A DNA stretch of 12,951 nt from Planctomycetales bacterium (GTDB lineage Bacteria; Planctomycetota; Phycisphaerae; SM23-33): the NCBI GenBank assembly GCA_030592655.1, contig JAUVIQ010000067.1, positions 1 through 12,951 on the forward strand, read 5' to 3'. The notes below the pieces were generated by a model. It did no database searches. It saw nothing but the letters and a program-made list of their open reading frames with translations, and was not told the DNA's origin. Positions within the stretch are counted from its first letter, which is position 1. Each line of letters starts with the position of its first letter. Positions 1 to 6,041 of the stretch are shown in pieces. The translations under genes and the position numbers were made by a program.

Positions 1-559
1 CCAGCAGTCGCCGCATCATCCCCAAGGCGTCGGAAGCGGCGCGAAGTGCGTCGGCATCGACCTGCGGACGATTCGCCAACGCCGACAATCCGCCCGACCA
101 TTGACAACTCAAAGCCGATGCCCCCAGCGGCGTGGATACCTTGCGTAATGCCGAGAGAACCTCCTCGGTGATGGCGGGATTTTCCAAACCCGGCGCTGAA
201 AGCGCCAGCGTCGGATCGGCTTGACAATCAGAAACTATACGTGCGCCTCGCTCGGACAAAAGCGACAGGATTCTCCGCGCGACGTGCGGCCCTCCGTGAA
301 TATTAATCTCGACAGTTTCGTTCGCGAGCATCGAAACAATCGCCTCGTCGAGCACCTCGTTACCATCGACGATCCGCCCCAGCGCCAAGCCCCCCCGCCT
401 GCCGGTCGATGACCTTGGGCGAAAGATTTCACCGATTATTCTTTCGGTTTCAGGTCCTGTCAGGATGATGACGGCGATTCCGCCGCGAGCGGGCGACGTA
501 ACCAGCGATGCCTCCGTATGGACTCGCCGTGGCGAGGATGTCATCGTCGGCGCGTTCAT
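1..559 (-). CDS. MnmE/TrmE-like GTPase, N-terminal part (runs off window)
   Basis: Open frame of 186 codons from the ATG at 559 to the window edge, without a stop. The product resembles the N-terminal (formyl-THF-binding type) domain of MnmE/TrmE. It has a glycine-rich SPARGGIAVI stretch (about residues 23-32), then LGRIVDGNEVLDEAIV and the ETVEINIHGGP motif near residue 88. The following helical part (IT..VL.ALRKVSTPLGASALS) lacks the GEFT and RAFLNGK signatures that I expect in true MnmE, so it may be a shortened, diverged relative instead of the tRNA-modifying enzyme. The GTPase domain would lie outside the window. It overlaps the end of coaX by ATGA (start codon within the coaX stop), so the two are probably translationally coupled. 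Family assignment is from motif recognition; the function is not certain. Confidence 0.72.
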   Translation of the reverse strand, partial: MNAPTMTSSPRRVHTEASLVTSPARGGIAVIILTGPETERIIGEIFRPRSSTGRRGGLALGRIVDGNEVLDEAIVSMLANETVEINIHGGPHVARRILSLLSERGARIVSDCQADPTLALSAPGLENPAITEEVLSALRKVSTPLGASALSCQWSGGLSALANRPQVDADALRAASDALGMMRRLL

Positions 560-1305
560 TTCTGAACGTCCCGGGCGGAAAGTCCCACCCCCAGCAGCGT
601 CAGGTCGGGAACGACGGCGCTGACGATATCGAAATCGGCTCCGATAAGTTCGGCGTCGCCGCCGGTAAGGATTACTTCGGGCCAGACGCCCAGTTCTGTT
701 GCGTAGGATTCGACAAGTTCCCGTAAGGCTCCGCGTGCGCCGGTAACTATCCCGCCGATAATGGCCTGGCGAGTGTCGAACCCGAAAACCCAGCCGGGGT
801 TTTCCAACACTACTTCCGGCAGTGCCGACGTGCCTTTCGCCAGAGCGTCGGCGGACAGGCCAAGCCCCGGCAGGATCGCCCCGCCGAGGAAAACGCCCTC
901 GTCATTAACGCAGTCGATAGTAATGGCCGTGCCGAAGTCGGCTACGACGCAGGCGCTGCCGAGGCGGTGATACGCCATCGCCGCTGCGCATAGCCGGTCG
1001 GTCCCGATATGCTCCGGCTCGGGCAGATTCGTCTCTATCGGCAGCGGCAGGTCCCGCCCGACCACAAGAACCTTCTCATCGAGCGCAGCAGCGGCTGATT
1101 CCAGAACCGCCAGATACTCTACCTGGACCGAACAGGCAGCGATTTGCGACGGCTTGGGACACTCGGACCATAAATCTGCCAGTGCGTCGCCGAGATCATC
1201 GACAGCAACCCGCCGGACATGCGTAATCTCCTCATCAATCACGCACCCCATCGCAATCCGCGAATTACCGACATCACACGCAAGAATGGATTTTGTCTTA
1301 CTCAT
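556..1305 (-). CDS. coaX: Type III pantothenate kinase CoaX
   Basis: A 249-residue cytosolic enzyme that phosphorylates pantothenate with ATP, the first step of coenzyme A synthesis. It carries the ASKHA-fold motifs of CoaX in order: DVGNS at residues 11-15 (phosphate 1), GTDR at 101-104 (pantothenate site), DFGTAITID at 123-131 (phosphate 2), GGAILPG at 141-147 and a TGG near 214 (adenosine region). The length is normal for the family. Type III enzymes are known to be insensitive to CoA feedback and to need a monovalent cation. The ATG at 1305 follows an AGGGAAAG purine tract at a workable distance. It is the gene before the MnmE-like reading frame, overlapping it by 4 bases, and lies 28 bases downstream of a small membrane protein gene. 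Confidence 0.95.
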   Translation of the reverse strand: MSKTKSILACDVGNSRIAMGCVIDEEITHVRRVAVDDLGDALADLWSECPKPSQIAACSVQVEYLAVLESAAAALDEKVLVVGRDLPLPIETNLPEPEHIGTDRLCAAAMAYHRLGSACVVADFGTAITIDCVNDEGVFLGGAILPGLGLSADALAKGTSALPEVVLENPGWVFGFDTRQAIIGGIVTGARGALRELVESYATELGVWPEVILTGGDAELIGADFDIVSAVVPDLTLLGVGLSARDVQK

Positions 1306-1333
1306 ATGTTTTTTTCTTTCCCTAAACCCTGGC

Positions 1334-1609
1334 TCATGAATGCCACAGAAAAATGCAAACAGCGGCTATGATACATAGCACCACGCCGAGAATTCTAAAT
1401 GCGGTGGGCGGCGAACTCTGCGTTACCCATCCCCACTTTCCTACAATTATGAACTCTAAATTTTCGGCGAAGAAAAACGACACCGCGCCGAAAAACGCCA
1501 ACAACGGACCTGCATCTTGTCCAGGCCATGCGCCAAAACGCCACGACAAAAATGCCGCCAGAACTGTAACGGCAATAACTCCGAGAATTCTAAGCCCAAT
1601 GCGTAACAT
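1334..1609 (-). CDS. Small hydrophobic membrane protein, unknown function
   Basis: A 91-residue protein with three hydrophobic stretches, roughly residues 4-22, 33-48 and 70-89, separated by short loops holding Trp, Arg and Lys. It is most likely a small inner-membrane protein; I do not recognise a family. It sits between obg and coaX on the same strand, with 24 bases between its ATG and the heptamer array that ends obg. No strong Shine-Dalgarno is visible before the ATG, only AAGAAG further up. The plus-strand frame over the same bases lacks hydrophobic patterning and is judged to be a shadow. Reality of the gene rests on the membrane-protein pattern and co-orientation, so confidence is moderate. 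Confidence 0.6.
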   Translation of the reverse strand: MLRIGLRILGVIAVTVLAAFLSWRFGAWPGQDAGPLLAFFGAVSFFFAENLEFIIVGKWGWVTQSSPPTAFRILGVVLCIIAAVCIFLWHS

Positions 1610-1633
1610 GGTATCGACGAGACTGTTTCTTCT

Positions 1634-1668
1634 TTTCCCTAGTCCCTAATCCCAAGTCCCTAGTCCCT
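1634..1668. repeat. Heptamer tandem repeat overlapping the obg stop
   Basis: Five consecutive 7-bp units. Read on the minus strand they are AGGGACT, AGGGACT, TGGGATT, AGGGACT and AGGGAAA. The TAG stop codon of obg lies across the first and second units. The period is exactly 7 with no indels. It resembles the short tandem heptanucleotide repeats (STRR) described in cyanobacteria, though the unit differs. Confidence 0.85.
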
Positions 1669-2649
1669 GTCTTTAAGCACTTTCCATATCCGTTCGGTTA
1701 GTTTATCGAGTCCTTTTCCGGTAATGGCTGATATGGCGATGACATCGCATTCGATGGCATCGGTGAATCGCTTCAGGGCCTCTTCGCTGTCGGTCAGGTC
1801 CATTTTGTTTGCGACGACGATCTGAGGTTTTTCAGCCAGTTCCGACGAATATTGCCGCAGTTCATCATTGATTGTATGGTAATTTTTGACGGCATCGCCC
1901 GTCTGCGGGCAGATATCGATGATATGCACCAGGATTGAGGCCCGCTGGACATGTCTGAGAAACTCCTCGCCCAGACCCACGCCACGGTGTGCGCCTTCGA
2001 TAAGCCCCGGAATATCAACCATGACGAACCGCCGATGCCCGGAGAGTTCCACGATTCCGAGAACCGGCTCAAGCGTAGTGAACGGATAATCAGCCACCTT
2101 GGGCCTGGCGGCGGATAGTCGTCGCAGGAGCGTGCTTTTACCGGCGTTCGGCAGACCTGCAAGCCCGACATCGGCGACGAGTTTGAGTTCCATGTGAAGC
2201 CGGCGGGTCTGACCGGACTCGCCCGGTACGGCTTCGCGGGGGGCCTGGTTGGTCGATGAGGAAAAATGGACGTTTCCTTTCCCGCCATGTCCGCCTTTTG
2301 CGACGCAGACCTTTTGGCCTTCTTCGGCGAGGTCTTTGAGCACCACGCCATGCTCGGCATCGTGGATAATCGTTCCGGGCGGGACGCGAACGACGACGTC
2401 GATACCGTTGCGTCCGTGGCATTTTTGGCCCATGCCTCTGCCGCCGTGGGTGGCTTTCCAGTGGTGTTTGCCGGCAAGGTGATAGAGGGTGTTGACAGAA
2501 GGGTCAGCCAGGCAATAGACGCTCCCGCCGTTTCCCCCGTCTCCCCCGTCCGGGCCGCCATGAGGGACAAATTTCTCGCGCCGGAAACTCACACACCCGT
2601 CCCCGCCGTTACCGGCGATTACCATAATGTCAACTTCGTCTAAAAACAT
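1660..2649 (-). CDS. obg: Obg/CgtA ribosome-assembly GTPase
   Basis: A 329-residue P-loop GTPase involved in late 50S subunit assembly. Residues 1-155 form the glycine-rich Obg fold (HGGPDGGDGGNGGS, GGHGGKGN). The G domain has G1 GLPNAGKST (165-173), DYPFTT in the switch I region, G3 DIPG (212-215), G4 NKMD (281-284) and G5 SAITGKG (297-303). There is no C-terminal OCT domain, so this is a minimal form. I chose the ATG at 2649 (product begins MFLDEVDIMV, as Obg proteins usually do). An in-frame TTG at 2661 would add four residues but lies inside the upstream heptamer repeat. No Shine-Dalgarno is visible before the ATG because the repeat abuts it. It lies downstream of rpmA, the usual rpmA-obg order, probably cotranscribed. 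Confidence 0.96.
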   Translation of the reverse strand: MFLDEVDIMVIAGNGGDGCVSFRREKFVPHGGPDGGDGGNGGSVYCLADPSVNTLYHLAGKHHWKATHGGRGMGQKCHGRNGIDVVVRVPPGTIIHDAEHGVVLKDLAEEGQKVCVAKGGHGGKGNVHFSSSTNQAPREAVPGESGQTRRLHMELKLVADVGLAGLPNAGKSTLLRRLSAARPKVADYPFTTLEPVLGIVELSGHRRFVMVDIPGLIEGAHRGVGLGEEFLRHVQRASILVHIIDICPQTGDAVKNYHTINDELRQYSSELAEKPQIVVANKMDLTDSEEALKRFTDAIECDVIAISAITGKGLDKLTERIWKVLKDRD

Positions 2650-2742
2650 TTCAATTTTCAATTTTCAATTGTCAATACGGGACGAATACACCGGAGGCGC
2701 ACAACTCAATTGGAAATTGAAAATTGAAAATTGGAAATTGTC
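2650..2742. repeat. Inverted pair of AATTGAA heptamer arrays between rpmA and obg
   Basis: The right arm (2708-2742, plus strand) is five 7-bp units: AATTGGA, AATTGAA, AATTGAA, AATTGGA, AATTGTC. The left arm (about 2650-2676) is the same unit in reverse orientation, three clean copies ending directly at the obg ATG. A perfect 19-bp inverted repeat is formed by 2652-2670 and 2715-2733, with a 44-base loop. The whole rpmA-obg spacer is made of this element, and the rpmA stop codon (2741-2743) lies at its edge. In RNA it could fold as a long AU-rich hairpin just before obg. Confidence 0.85.
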
Positions 2743-2974
2743 AAACGATGTCCACGAAGCGTCCGCGAAAGCGAACGCATCCGTCGCTTTTGGCAAACAG
2801 CGTGTTATCGCGTCCCATTCCGACGTTGACGCCGGGTTTCTTGGGCGTTCCGCATTGACGAACGATAATCGTACCGGCCAATACCGTCTGCCCGCCGAAA
2901 CGCTTGACGCCTCGATTCTGGGCGTTCGAGTCGCGGCCGTTACGAGAAGAACCTTGTCCCTTTTTATGTGCCAT
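2741..2974 (-). CDS. rpmA: Ribosomal protein bL27
   Basis: A 77-residue large-subunit protein whose N-terminus reaches the peptidyl transferase centre. The sequence starts MAHKKGQGSSRNGRDSNAQN, continues GVKRFGGQ.VLAGTIIVRQCGT and GRDNTLFAKSDG, all typical of L27, with no cleavable N-terminal extension. It is a little shorter than the E. coli protein (85 residues): after CVRFRGRFVDIV it stops at a TGA lying on the edge of the heptamer repeat, so the last residues may have been reshaped by that element. A GAGGTAGG tract precedes the ATG. A strong promoter lies about 60 bases upstream. The usual partner rplU (L21) is not directly upstream here; a secreted-protein gene is there instead. Confidence 0.96.
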   Translation of the reverse strand: MAHKKGQGSSRNGRDSNAQNRGVKRFGGQTVLAGTIIVRQCGTPKKPGVNVGMGRDNTLFAKSDGCVRFRGRFVDIV

Positions 2975-3033
2975 TTCCTACCTCAATAATCATCTAACCA
3001 AATCGCTGACAAATCCCTCATCCAACCGCACGT

Positions 3034-3062
3034 ATTCTACAATCATAACGATGCGGCGTCAA
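3034..3062 (-). promoter_or_regulatory. Sigma-70-type promoter for rpmA-obg
   Basis: On the minus strand TTGACG (3057-3062) and TAGAAT (3034-3039) are separated by exactly 17 bases, close to consensus. The predicted start is near 3027, giving a leader of about 50 bases before the rpmA ATG. It lies just after the stop codon of the secreted-protein gene, which makes rpmA-obg an independent unit. Confidence 0.7.
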
Positions 3063-3073
3063 TCCCCTCTTTT

Positions 3074-3736
3074 TTACCGCATCACCCATTTCTTTTCGCG
3101 GAGTTTCGGTGTGTTTCGGTTTCTGGCAGAAGCCTCTCCGGGAAGGAAGTACCACAGGTCCAGCGTTTTGGAGAGAATCATTTCGGTTTTAGTTACCTTT
3201 TTCTCTTTTCCGTTCTCATCGGTAACGGTAACGGTGATGGGTTTTGGCAATTTGATTTTCGCCCGCTCTCCGCTCAATCCCGCGACAAATACGTCGAAAC
3301 CGCGGGCTTTGTGGTCAAAATCCCTCCATATCGCCACGCCGTCTTTTGCGTTATCGGTTCCCTGGAGTATCTTTCCGGTAATAAAGGCCATATCCGTCAG
3401 TAGTGGATTATTGTGGCGTTTTTTAATGGTATTGAATACCCCGACGGGAATCCGTTCGCCGCCCCGAAGGACCTCGCCGGTATCGGTGTACAGGCAGAAT
3501 TCCGGTACGAAGATACGGTCTGCGCTGCTTCGGTTGGTTACCGTGTAAAGCATGTACCAGAAGGTTCGCTTTTCCTTCCATTCGGGTAGTTGGATCGTCA
3601 TCGGCTGGGGCGTTTCGTACTCGAATTCCAATTCCCAACTTCTCGCCACTACGCCGGGTTTGGGAACCGGTTCGGCCGAGGCAGTCAACAACGCAAAAAC
3701 CAGACACGATGCCGGAATCGCTGCGAAGTATCTCAC
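3074..3736 (-). CDS. Secreted protein, probably planctomycete-specific family
   Basis: A 220-residue protein with an N-terminal signal peptide (MRY, hydrophobic core about residues 4-20, likely cut after TASA near residue 21). The mature part is mostly predicted beta-rich. Conserved-looking blocks are WYMLYTVTNRS (60-70), VPEFCLYTDTGE, VFNTIKKRHNNPLL, GKILQGTDNAKDGVAIWRDFD and GFDVFVAGLSGE. I recall similar hypothetical proteins in Phycisphaerae and other planctomycetes, but I know no function; the first blocks suggest an extracytoplasmic beta-sandwich. The start is GTG at 3736, preceded by AAGGAG at an 8-base spacing. A promoter-like pair lies upstream, so it is likely a single-gene unit between the SDR and rpmA. 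Confidence 0.85.
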   Translation of the reverse strand: MRYFAAIPASCLVFALLTASAEPVPKPGVVARSWELEFEYETPQPMTIQLPEWKEKRTFWYMLYTVTNRSSADRIFVPEFCLYTDTGEVLRGGERIPVGVFNTIKKRHNNPLLTDMAFITGKILQGTDNAKDGVAIWRDFDHKARGFDVFVAGLSGERAKIKLPKPITVTVTDENGKEKKVTKTEMILSKTLDLWYFLPGEASARNRNTPKLREKKWVMR

Positions 3737-3764
3737 TATGAAAACTCCTTATATCGCCGGACAG

Positions 3765-3793
3765 ATTGTCGATTGCACATGACCAATTGTCAA
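3765..3793 (-). promoter_or_regulatory. Promoter for the secreted-protein gene
   Basis: On the minus strand a perfect TTGACA (3788-3793) is followed after 17 bases by GACAAT (3765-3770), a two-mismatch -10. The predicted start is near 3758, with a short leader of about 20 bases containing AAGGAG before the GTG. The -35 box is part of the sequence AATTGTCAAAC (plus strand), which also ends the heptamer array at 2736-2746. Confidence 0.55.
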
Positions 3794-3844
3794 ACAACAA
3801 ATTTTCAGGAATTTACAGGTAACGCCGGAGGCGCCCCGAAGGGC
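3784..3844. repeat. Degenerate relative of the rpmA-obg spacer repeat, with a small hairpin
   Basis: This spacer contains CAATTGTCAA (3784-3793) and CCGGAGGCGC (3825-3834). The same two 10-mers occur in the same order and orientation in the rpmA-obg spacer (2666-2675 and 2691-2700), with 15 bases between them there and 31 here. Next to it lies a GCCC-TTCG-GGGC tetraloop hairpin on the minus strand (3833-3844) without a following T-run. It lies after the SDR stop codon, so it could act weakly in RNA processing or termination. Confidence 0.5.
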
Positions 3845-3897
3845 AATATCCGCTCCAGCCCCACCTTCAATGAGAATTCAGAAGAAAAGGTGCTCGC

Positions 3898-4689
3898 CTA
3901 CCGCTTTTTAACGGTGGCCTTTGTCGCTCCTGTTGAGATGCCGCCATCGACGAGCAGCGTCTGGCCGGTGATGTATTCGCTTGCGTCGGAGGCGAGAAAG
4001 ACCACCGCACCGTCCAGGTCTCGTGGCTGACCCGGACGCTTCAGCGGTATCCGGTCACAGATGTATTCGACCCACTCGGCACTCTCGTATAACACCGCGT
4101 TCTGGGCGGTCTTGAACCAGCCCGGCGCAAGGCAGTTGACCGTGATGCCGCTCGCGCCCCAGTCGTCGGCAAGGCTCATTGTCAGCTGCCTGATTCCGCC
4201 CCGACTGGCGCAGTAAGGCGCCAGTCCGGCATATCCAGCCACGCACGTAACCGAGCCGATATTGATGATCCGCCCGTACCGCTGGGGGATCATCTTCTTC
4301 GCAACCGCCTGGGCTACGAAGAACGGGCCGCGAAGATTGGTGTCGAGCACGAGGTTCCAATCGTCCCACGTAACATCGATAGCCGGTTTGCGTACGTTGC
4401 ATCCGGCGTTATTGACCAGGATGTCAATCCTGCCATAAGCGGCGAAGGCCTCTTCGACGGCGCGCTGAATGCTGTCGTATTCCCGCACGTCGAGTTTAAC
4501 CGCCACAGCCTTTCGGCCAATCGATTCGATTTCCTCCTGAAAGCCCTTGAGCCTGTCGCGATCACGACTCGTGATAACCAGATCGGCCCCAGCCTGGGCC
4601 AACGCACGACCCATGTACTGTCCCAGGCCGCGACTAGCGCCGGTAACAATGGCTGTCTTGCCGGTAAGATCGAACAGATTCTTGTCCAT
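3898..4689 (-). CDS. SDR-family oxidoreductase (gluconate/sugar dehydrogenase-like)
   Basis: A 263-residue classical short-chain dehydrogenase with a Rossmann fold: TGASRGLG at 16-23, LDV near 66, NNAG at 93-96, N118, S146, and a C-terminal TGQTLLVDGG. It looks most like the gluconate 5-dehydrogenase / 2-deoxygluconate 3-dehydrogenase group, which oxidise or reduce a sugar-acid carbonyl with NAD(P). The oddity is the active site: the usual YxxxK reads Y159-C-A-S-R163, so the catalytic lysine is arginine (codon CGG). The codon was checked directly. It is the last gene of the run from the alcohol dehydrogenase, 40 bases after it, with AAGGAG before the ATG. The context suggests sugar or deoxysugar catabolism; the substrate is not known. 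Confidence 0.9.
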   Translation of the reverse strand: MDKNLFDLTGKTAIVTGASRGLGQYMGRALAQAGADLVITSRDRDRLKGFQEEIESIGRKAVAVKLDVREYDSIQRAVEEAFAAYGRIDILVNNAGCNVRKPAIDVTWDDWNLVLDTNLRGPFFVAQAVAKKMIPQRYGRIINIGSVTCVAGYAGLAPYCASRGGIRQLTMSLADDWGASGITVNCLAPGWFKTAQNAVLYESAEWVEYICDRIPLKRPGQPRDLDGAVVFLASDASEYITGQTLLVDGGISTGATKATVKKR

Positions 4690-4704
4690 AATTCAGTGCT
4701 CCTT

Positions 4705-4729
4705 GAAAAAGGGGGCGGGAGTCTTTTTC
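4705..4729. other. Hairpin between the alcohol dehydrogenase and SDR genes
   Basis: GAAAAAG (4705-4711) and CTTTTTC (4723-4729) form a perfect 7-bp stem with an 11-base GC-rich loop. In the mRNA (minus strand) it begins just after the dehydrogenase TAG and ends right before the AAGGAG of the SDR. It could stabilise a processed end or modulate SDR translation; the AU-rich stem makes a terminator less likely. Confidence 0.4.
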
Positions 4730-5761
4730 CTACGGCGATAGAATAACCTTCATCAATCCGGGTTCCTTGTTATACAGGCGCTCGAACCAGTCCGCCCCTT
4801 CAGCCATTGGAGCGACGGCGCTGATAATCGGTTCGACGTTAACCTGCCCCCGCGCGATCATGTCAAGACAGGCTGGGTATTCACCACAGGACGCGCAGGA
4901 GCCGTTGATGGTAATTTCTCTTGTAACCGCAGTTTGCAAAGGCAGTTCGACAGTGGGCGAAAGGTTGCCGACCAGCGTCAGTGTTCCGCCTTTTCGGAGG
5001 GAACTTATGGCTGTATTCAGTGTCGCCGTGATACCGACGACTTCAAAGGCTGCATCGGTGCCCCGTCCTGCGGTGTGCTCGGCGACCTTTTGCGGAACGT
5101 TGCAGGCATCGGGACTGACGGCAATGTCGGCTCCGAGTTTGCGGGCGAAGTCCAGTTTGTCCTGCTCAAGGTCCACGGCGATAATCAGCCCACAGCCGGC
5201 CGATCGCAAAACCTGGATAAGTAACAGTCCAATCATCCCGGCCCCTACTACCACGACAGTATCGTTCAGCGCCAAACCTGTGCGCTCGACGGCTTGAACA
5301 GCCACCGACAGCGGCTCGACCACAGCCGCGTGCTCGAACGACAGACCCTCCGGCAGACGATAGAGAATATGCTGCGGAACGGCTATGTATTCGGCGAACG
5401 CGCCGTCTCGTCGGTATTCGTCGCATGAGACGCCCAGTACGCGGCGGTTGTCGCAGAGGTTTATCCGCCCAGCCCGACAGAAATGACATTGCCCGCAATA
5501 AATCGTCGAATCGAAGGTAACGCGGTCTCCGACCCGCCAGCCGGTTACGTCCGCGCCGACCTCGGCGATTACTCCGGCAGCCTCATGGCCCATGATAATC
5601 GGCGGGATGCGCCGACCGGTCCCGCCGTCCATACCGTGAACGTCGCTGCCGCAGATACCGCTGGCCTTGACCTCGATCAACACCTCGGCCGCCCCGATTT
5701 GCGGGTCGGGCACATCCGCATATTCAAACCGGTTGTATTCCTTCAGCACCAACGCTTTCAT
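4730..5761 (-). CDS. Zinc-dependent medium-chain alcohol/polyol dehydrogenase
   Basis: A 343-residue MDR-family NAD-dependent dehydrogenase of the sorbitol/threonine dehydrogenase type. The catalytic zinc ligands are C37 (GICGSD) and H59-E60 (GHEAAG). The structural zinc site has four cysteines at 89, 92, 95 and 103 (CGQCHFC...C). The nucleotide fold is GAGMIG at 173-178 followed by D197, an acidic residue that favours NAD over NADP. Length and all key residues are intact. The ATG at 5761 has AAGGGA upstream. Directly upstream is a leftover piece of a glcD 3' end, so the gene once followed a glcD copy closely. In this setting it may handle an aldehyde, polyol or sugar of the same catabolic route, such as lactaldehyde/1,2-propanediol; this is inference. 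Confidence 0.92.
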   Translation of the reverse strand: MKALVLKEYNRFEYADVPDPQIGAAEVLIEVKASGICGSDVHGMDGGTGRRIPPIIMGHEAAGVIAEVGADVTGWRVGDRVTFDSTIYCGQCHFCRAGRINLCDNRRVLGVSCDEYRRDGAFAEYIAVPQHILYRLPEGLSFEHAAVVEPLSVAVQAVERTGLALNDTVVVVGAGMIGLLLIQVLRSAGCGLIIAVDLEQDKLDFARKLGADIAVSPDACNVPQKVAEHTAGRGTDAAFEVVGITATLNTAISSLRKGGTLTLVGNLSPTVELPLQTAVTREITINGSCASCGEYPACLDMIARGQVNVEPIISAVAPMAEGADWFERLYNKEPGLMKVILSP

Positions 5762-5794
5762 AAAACCGTTTCCCTTACGAGGCAGGCCGCAAAT

Positions 5795-5851
5795 TCAAAC
5801 GTCGAATATCTTCCCCGGATTGAGAATGTTGTTCGTAGGCCGAACCGTCTT
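5795..5851 (-). pseudogene. Leftover 3' end of a second glcD
   Basis: On the minus strand 5798-5833 reads NNILNPGKIFDV, followed by a TGA (5795-5797). These are exactly the last 12 residues of the intact glcD product at 6539. Across the 39 bases the two copies differ at six positions: four silent third-base changes, and two that turn TAG into TGA. The six codons before it (K T V R P T) match the intact copy only loosely (K K A W D P), and homology stops there. It is a remnant of a paralogous glcD or of an end-duplicating insertion, sitting between the PIN pair and the alcohol dehydrogenase. Confidence 0.8.
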
Positions 5852-5870
5852 GCAGCATCTTGAAAGAGAC

Positions 5871-6041
5871 CTACTCGGCCGATAACCGCTCCCGACATTC
5901 CTTCTGACGCTGAACGAGTTGTTCGTATTTCTTGTCCCAGTAGATGAGTTGCTCTTCCGTGGTCATCCCCTTAAGCCTTTCCTGAACCCGTTTCGCCCCC
6001 TGCCGTTTCATCTCAACACAATCAAATGTCTTCGTCTTCAT
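5871..6041 (-). CDS. Small partner protein of the PIN toxin (putative antitoxin)
   Basis: A 56-residue charged protein beginning MKTKTFDCVEMKRQGAKRVQ and continuing LKGMTTEEQLIYWDKKYEQL, with a helical, coiled-coil-like C-terminus rich in Gln, Lys, Arg and Glu. Small proteins with a KTFDCVEMKR-type start are, in my memory, regular neighbours of PIN proteins in planctomycetes and cyanobacteria. The ATG at 6041 lies inside the end of the PIN gene (20-base overlap, different frame), so the two are coupled. The arrangement toxin first, partner second is reversed from the classic vapBC order. Antitoxin function is inferred from position only; no DNA-binding fold is obvious. Confidence 0.7.
   Translation of the reverse strand: MKTKTFDCVEMKRQGAKRVQERLKGMTTEEQLIYWDKKYEQLVQRQKECRERLSAE

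Noticed and set aside
235..432. 65-codon minus-strand frame near the window start
   Set aside because: It is out of frame inside the MnmE-like gene, whose frame is open to the window edge and carries family motifs.
1794..2570. Minus-strand open frame (258 codons) in another frame of obg
   Set aside because: It lies within obg, whose GTPase motifs are complete; the alternative product has no domain pattern.
2649..2742. CRISPR array
   Set aside because: Units are 7 bp with no spacers, and arms are inverted; this is tandem repeat structure, not repeat-spacer structure.
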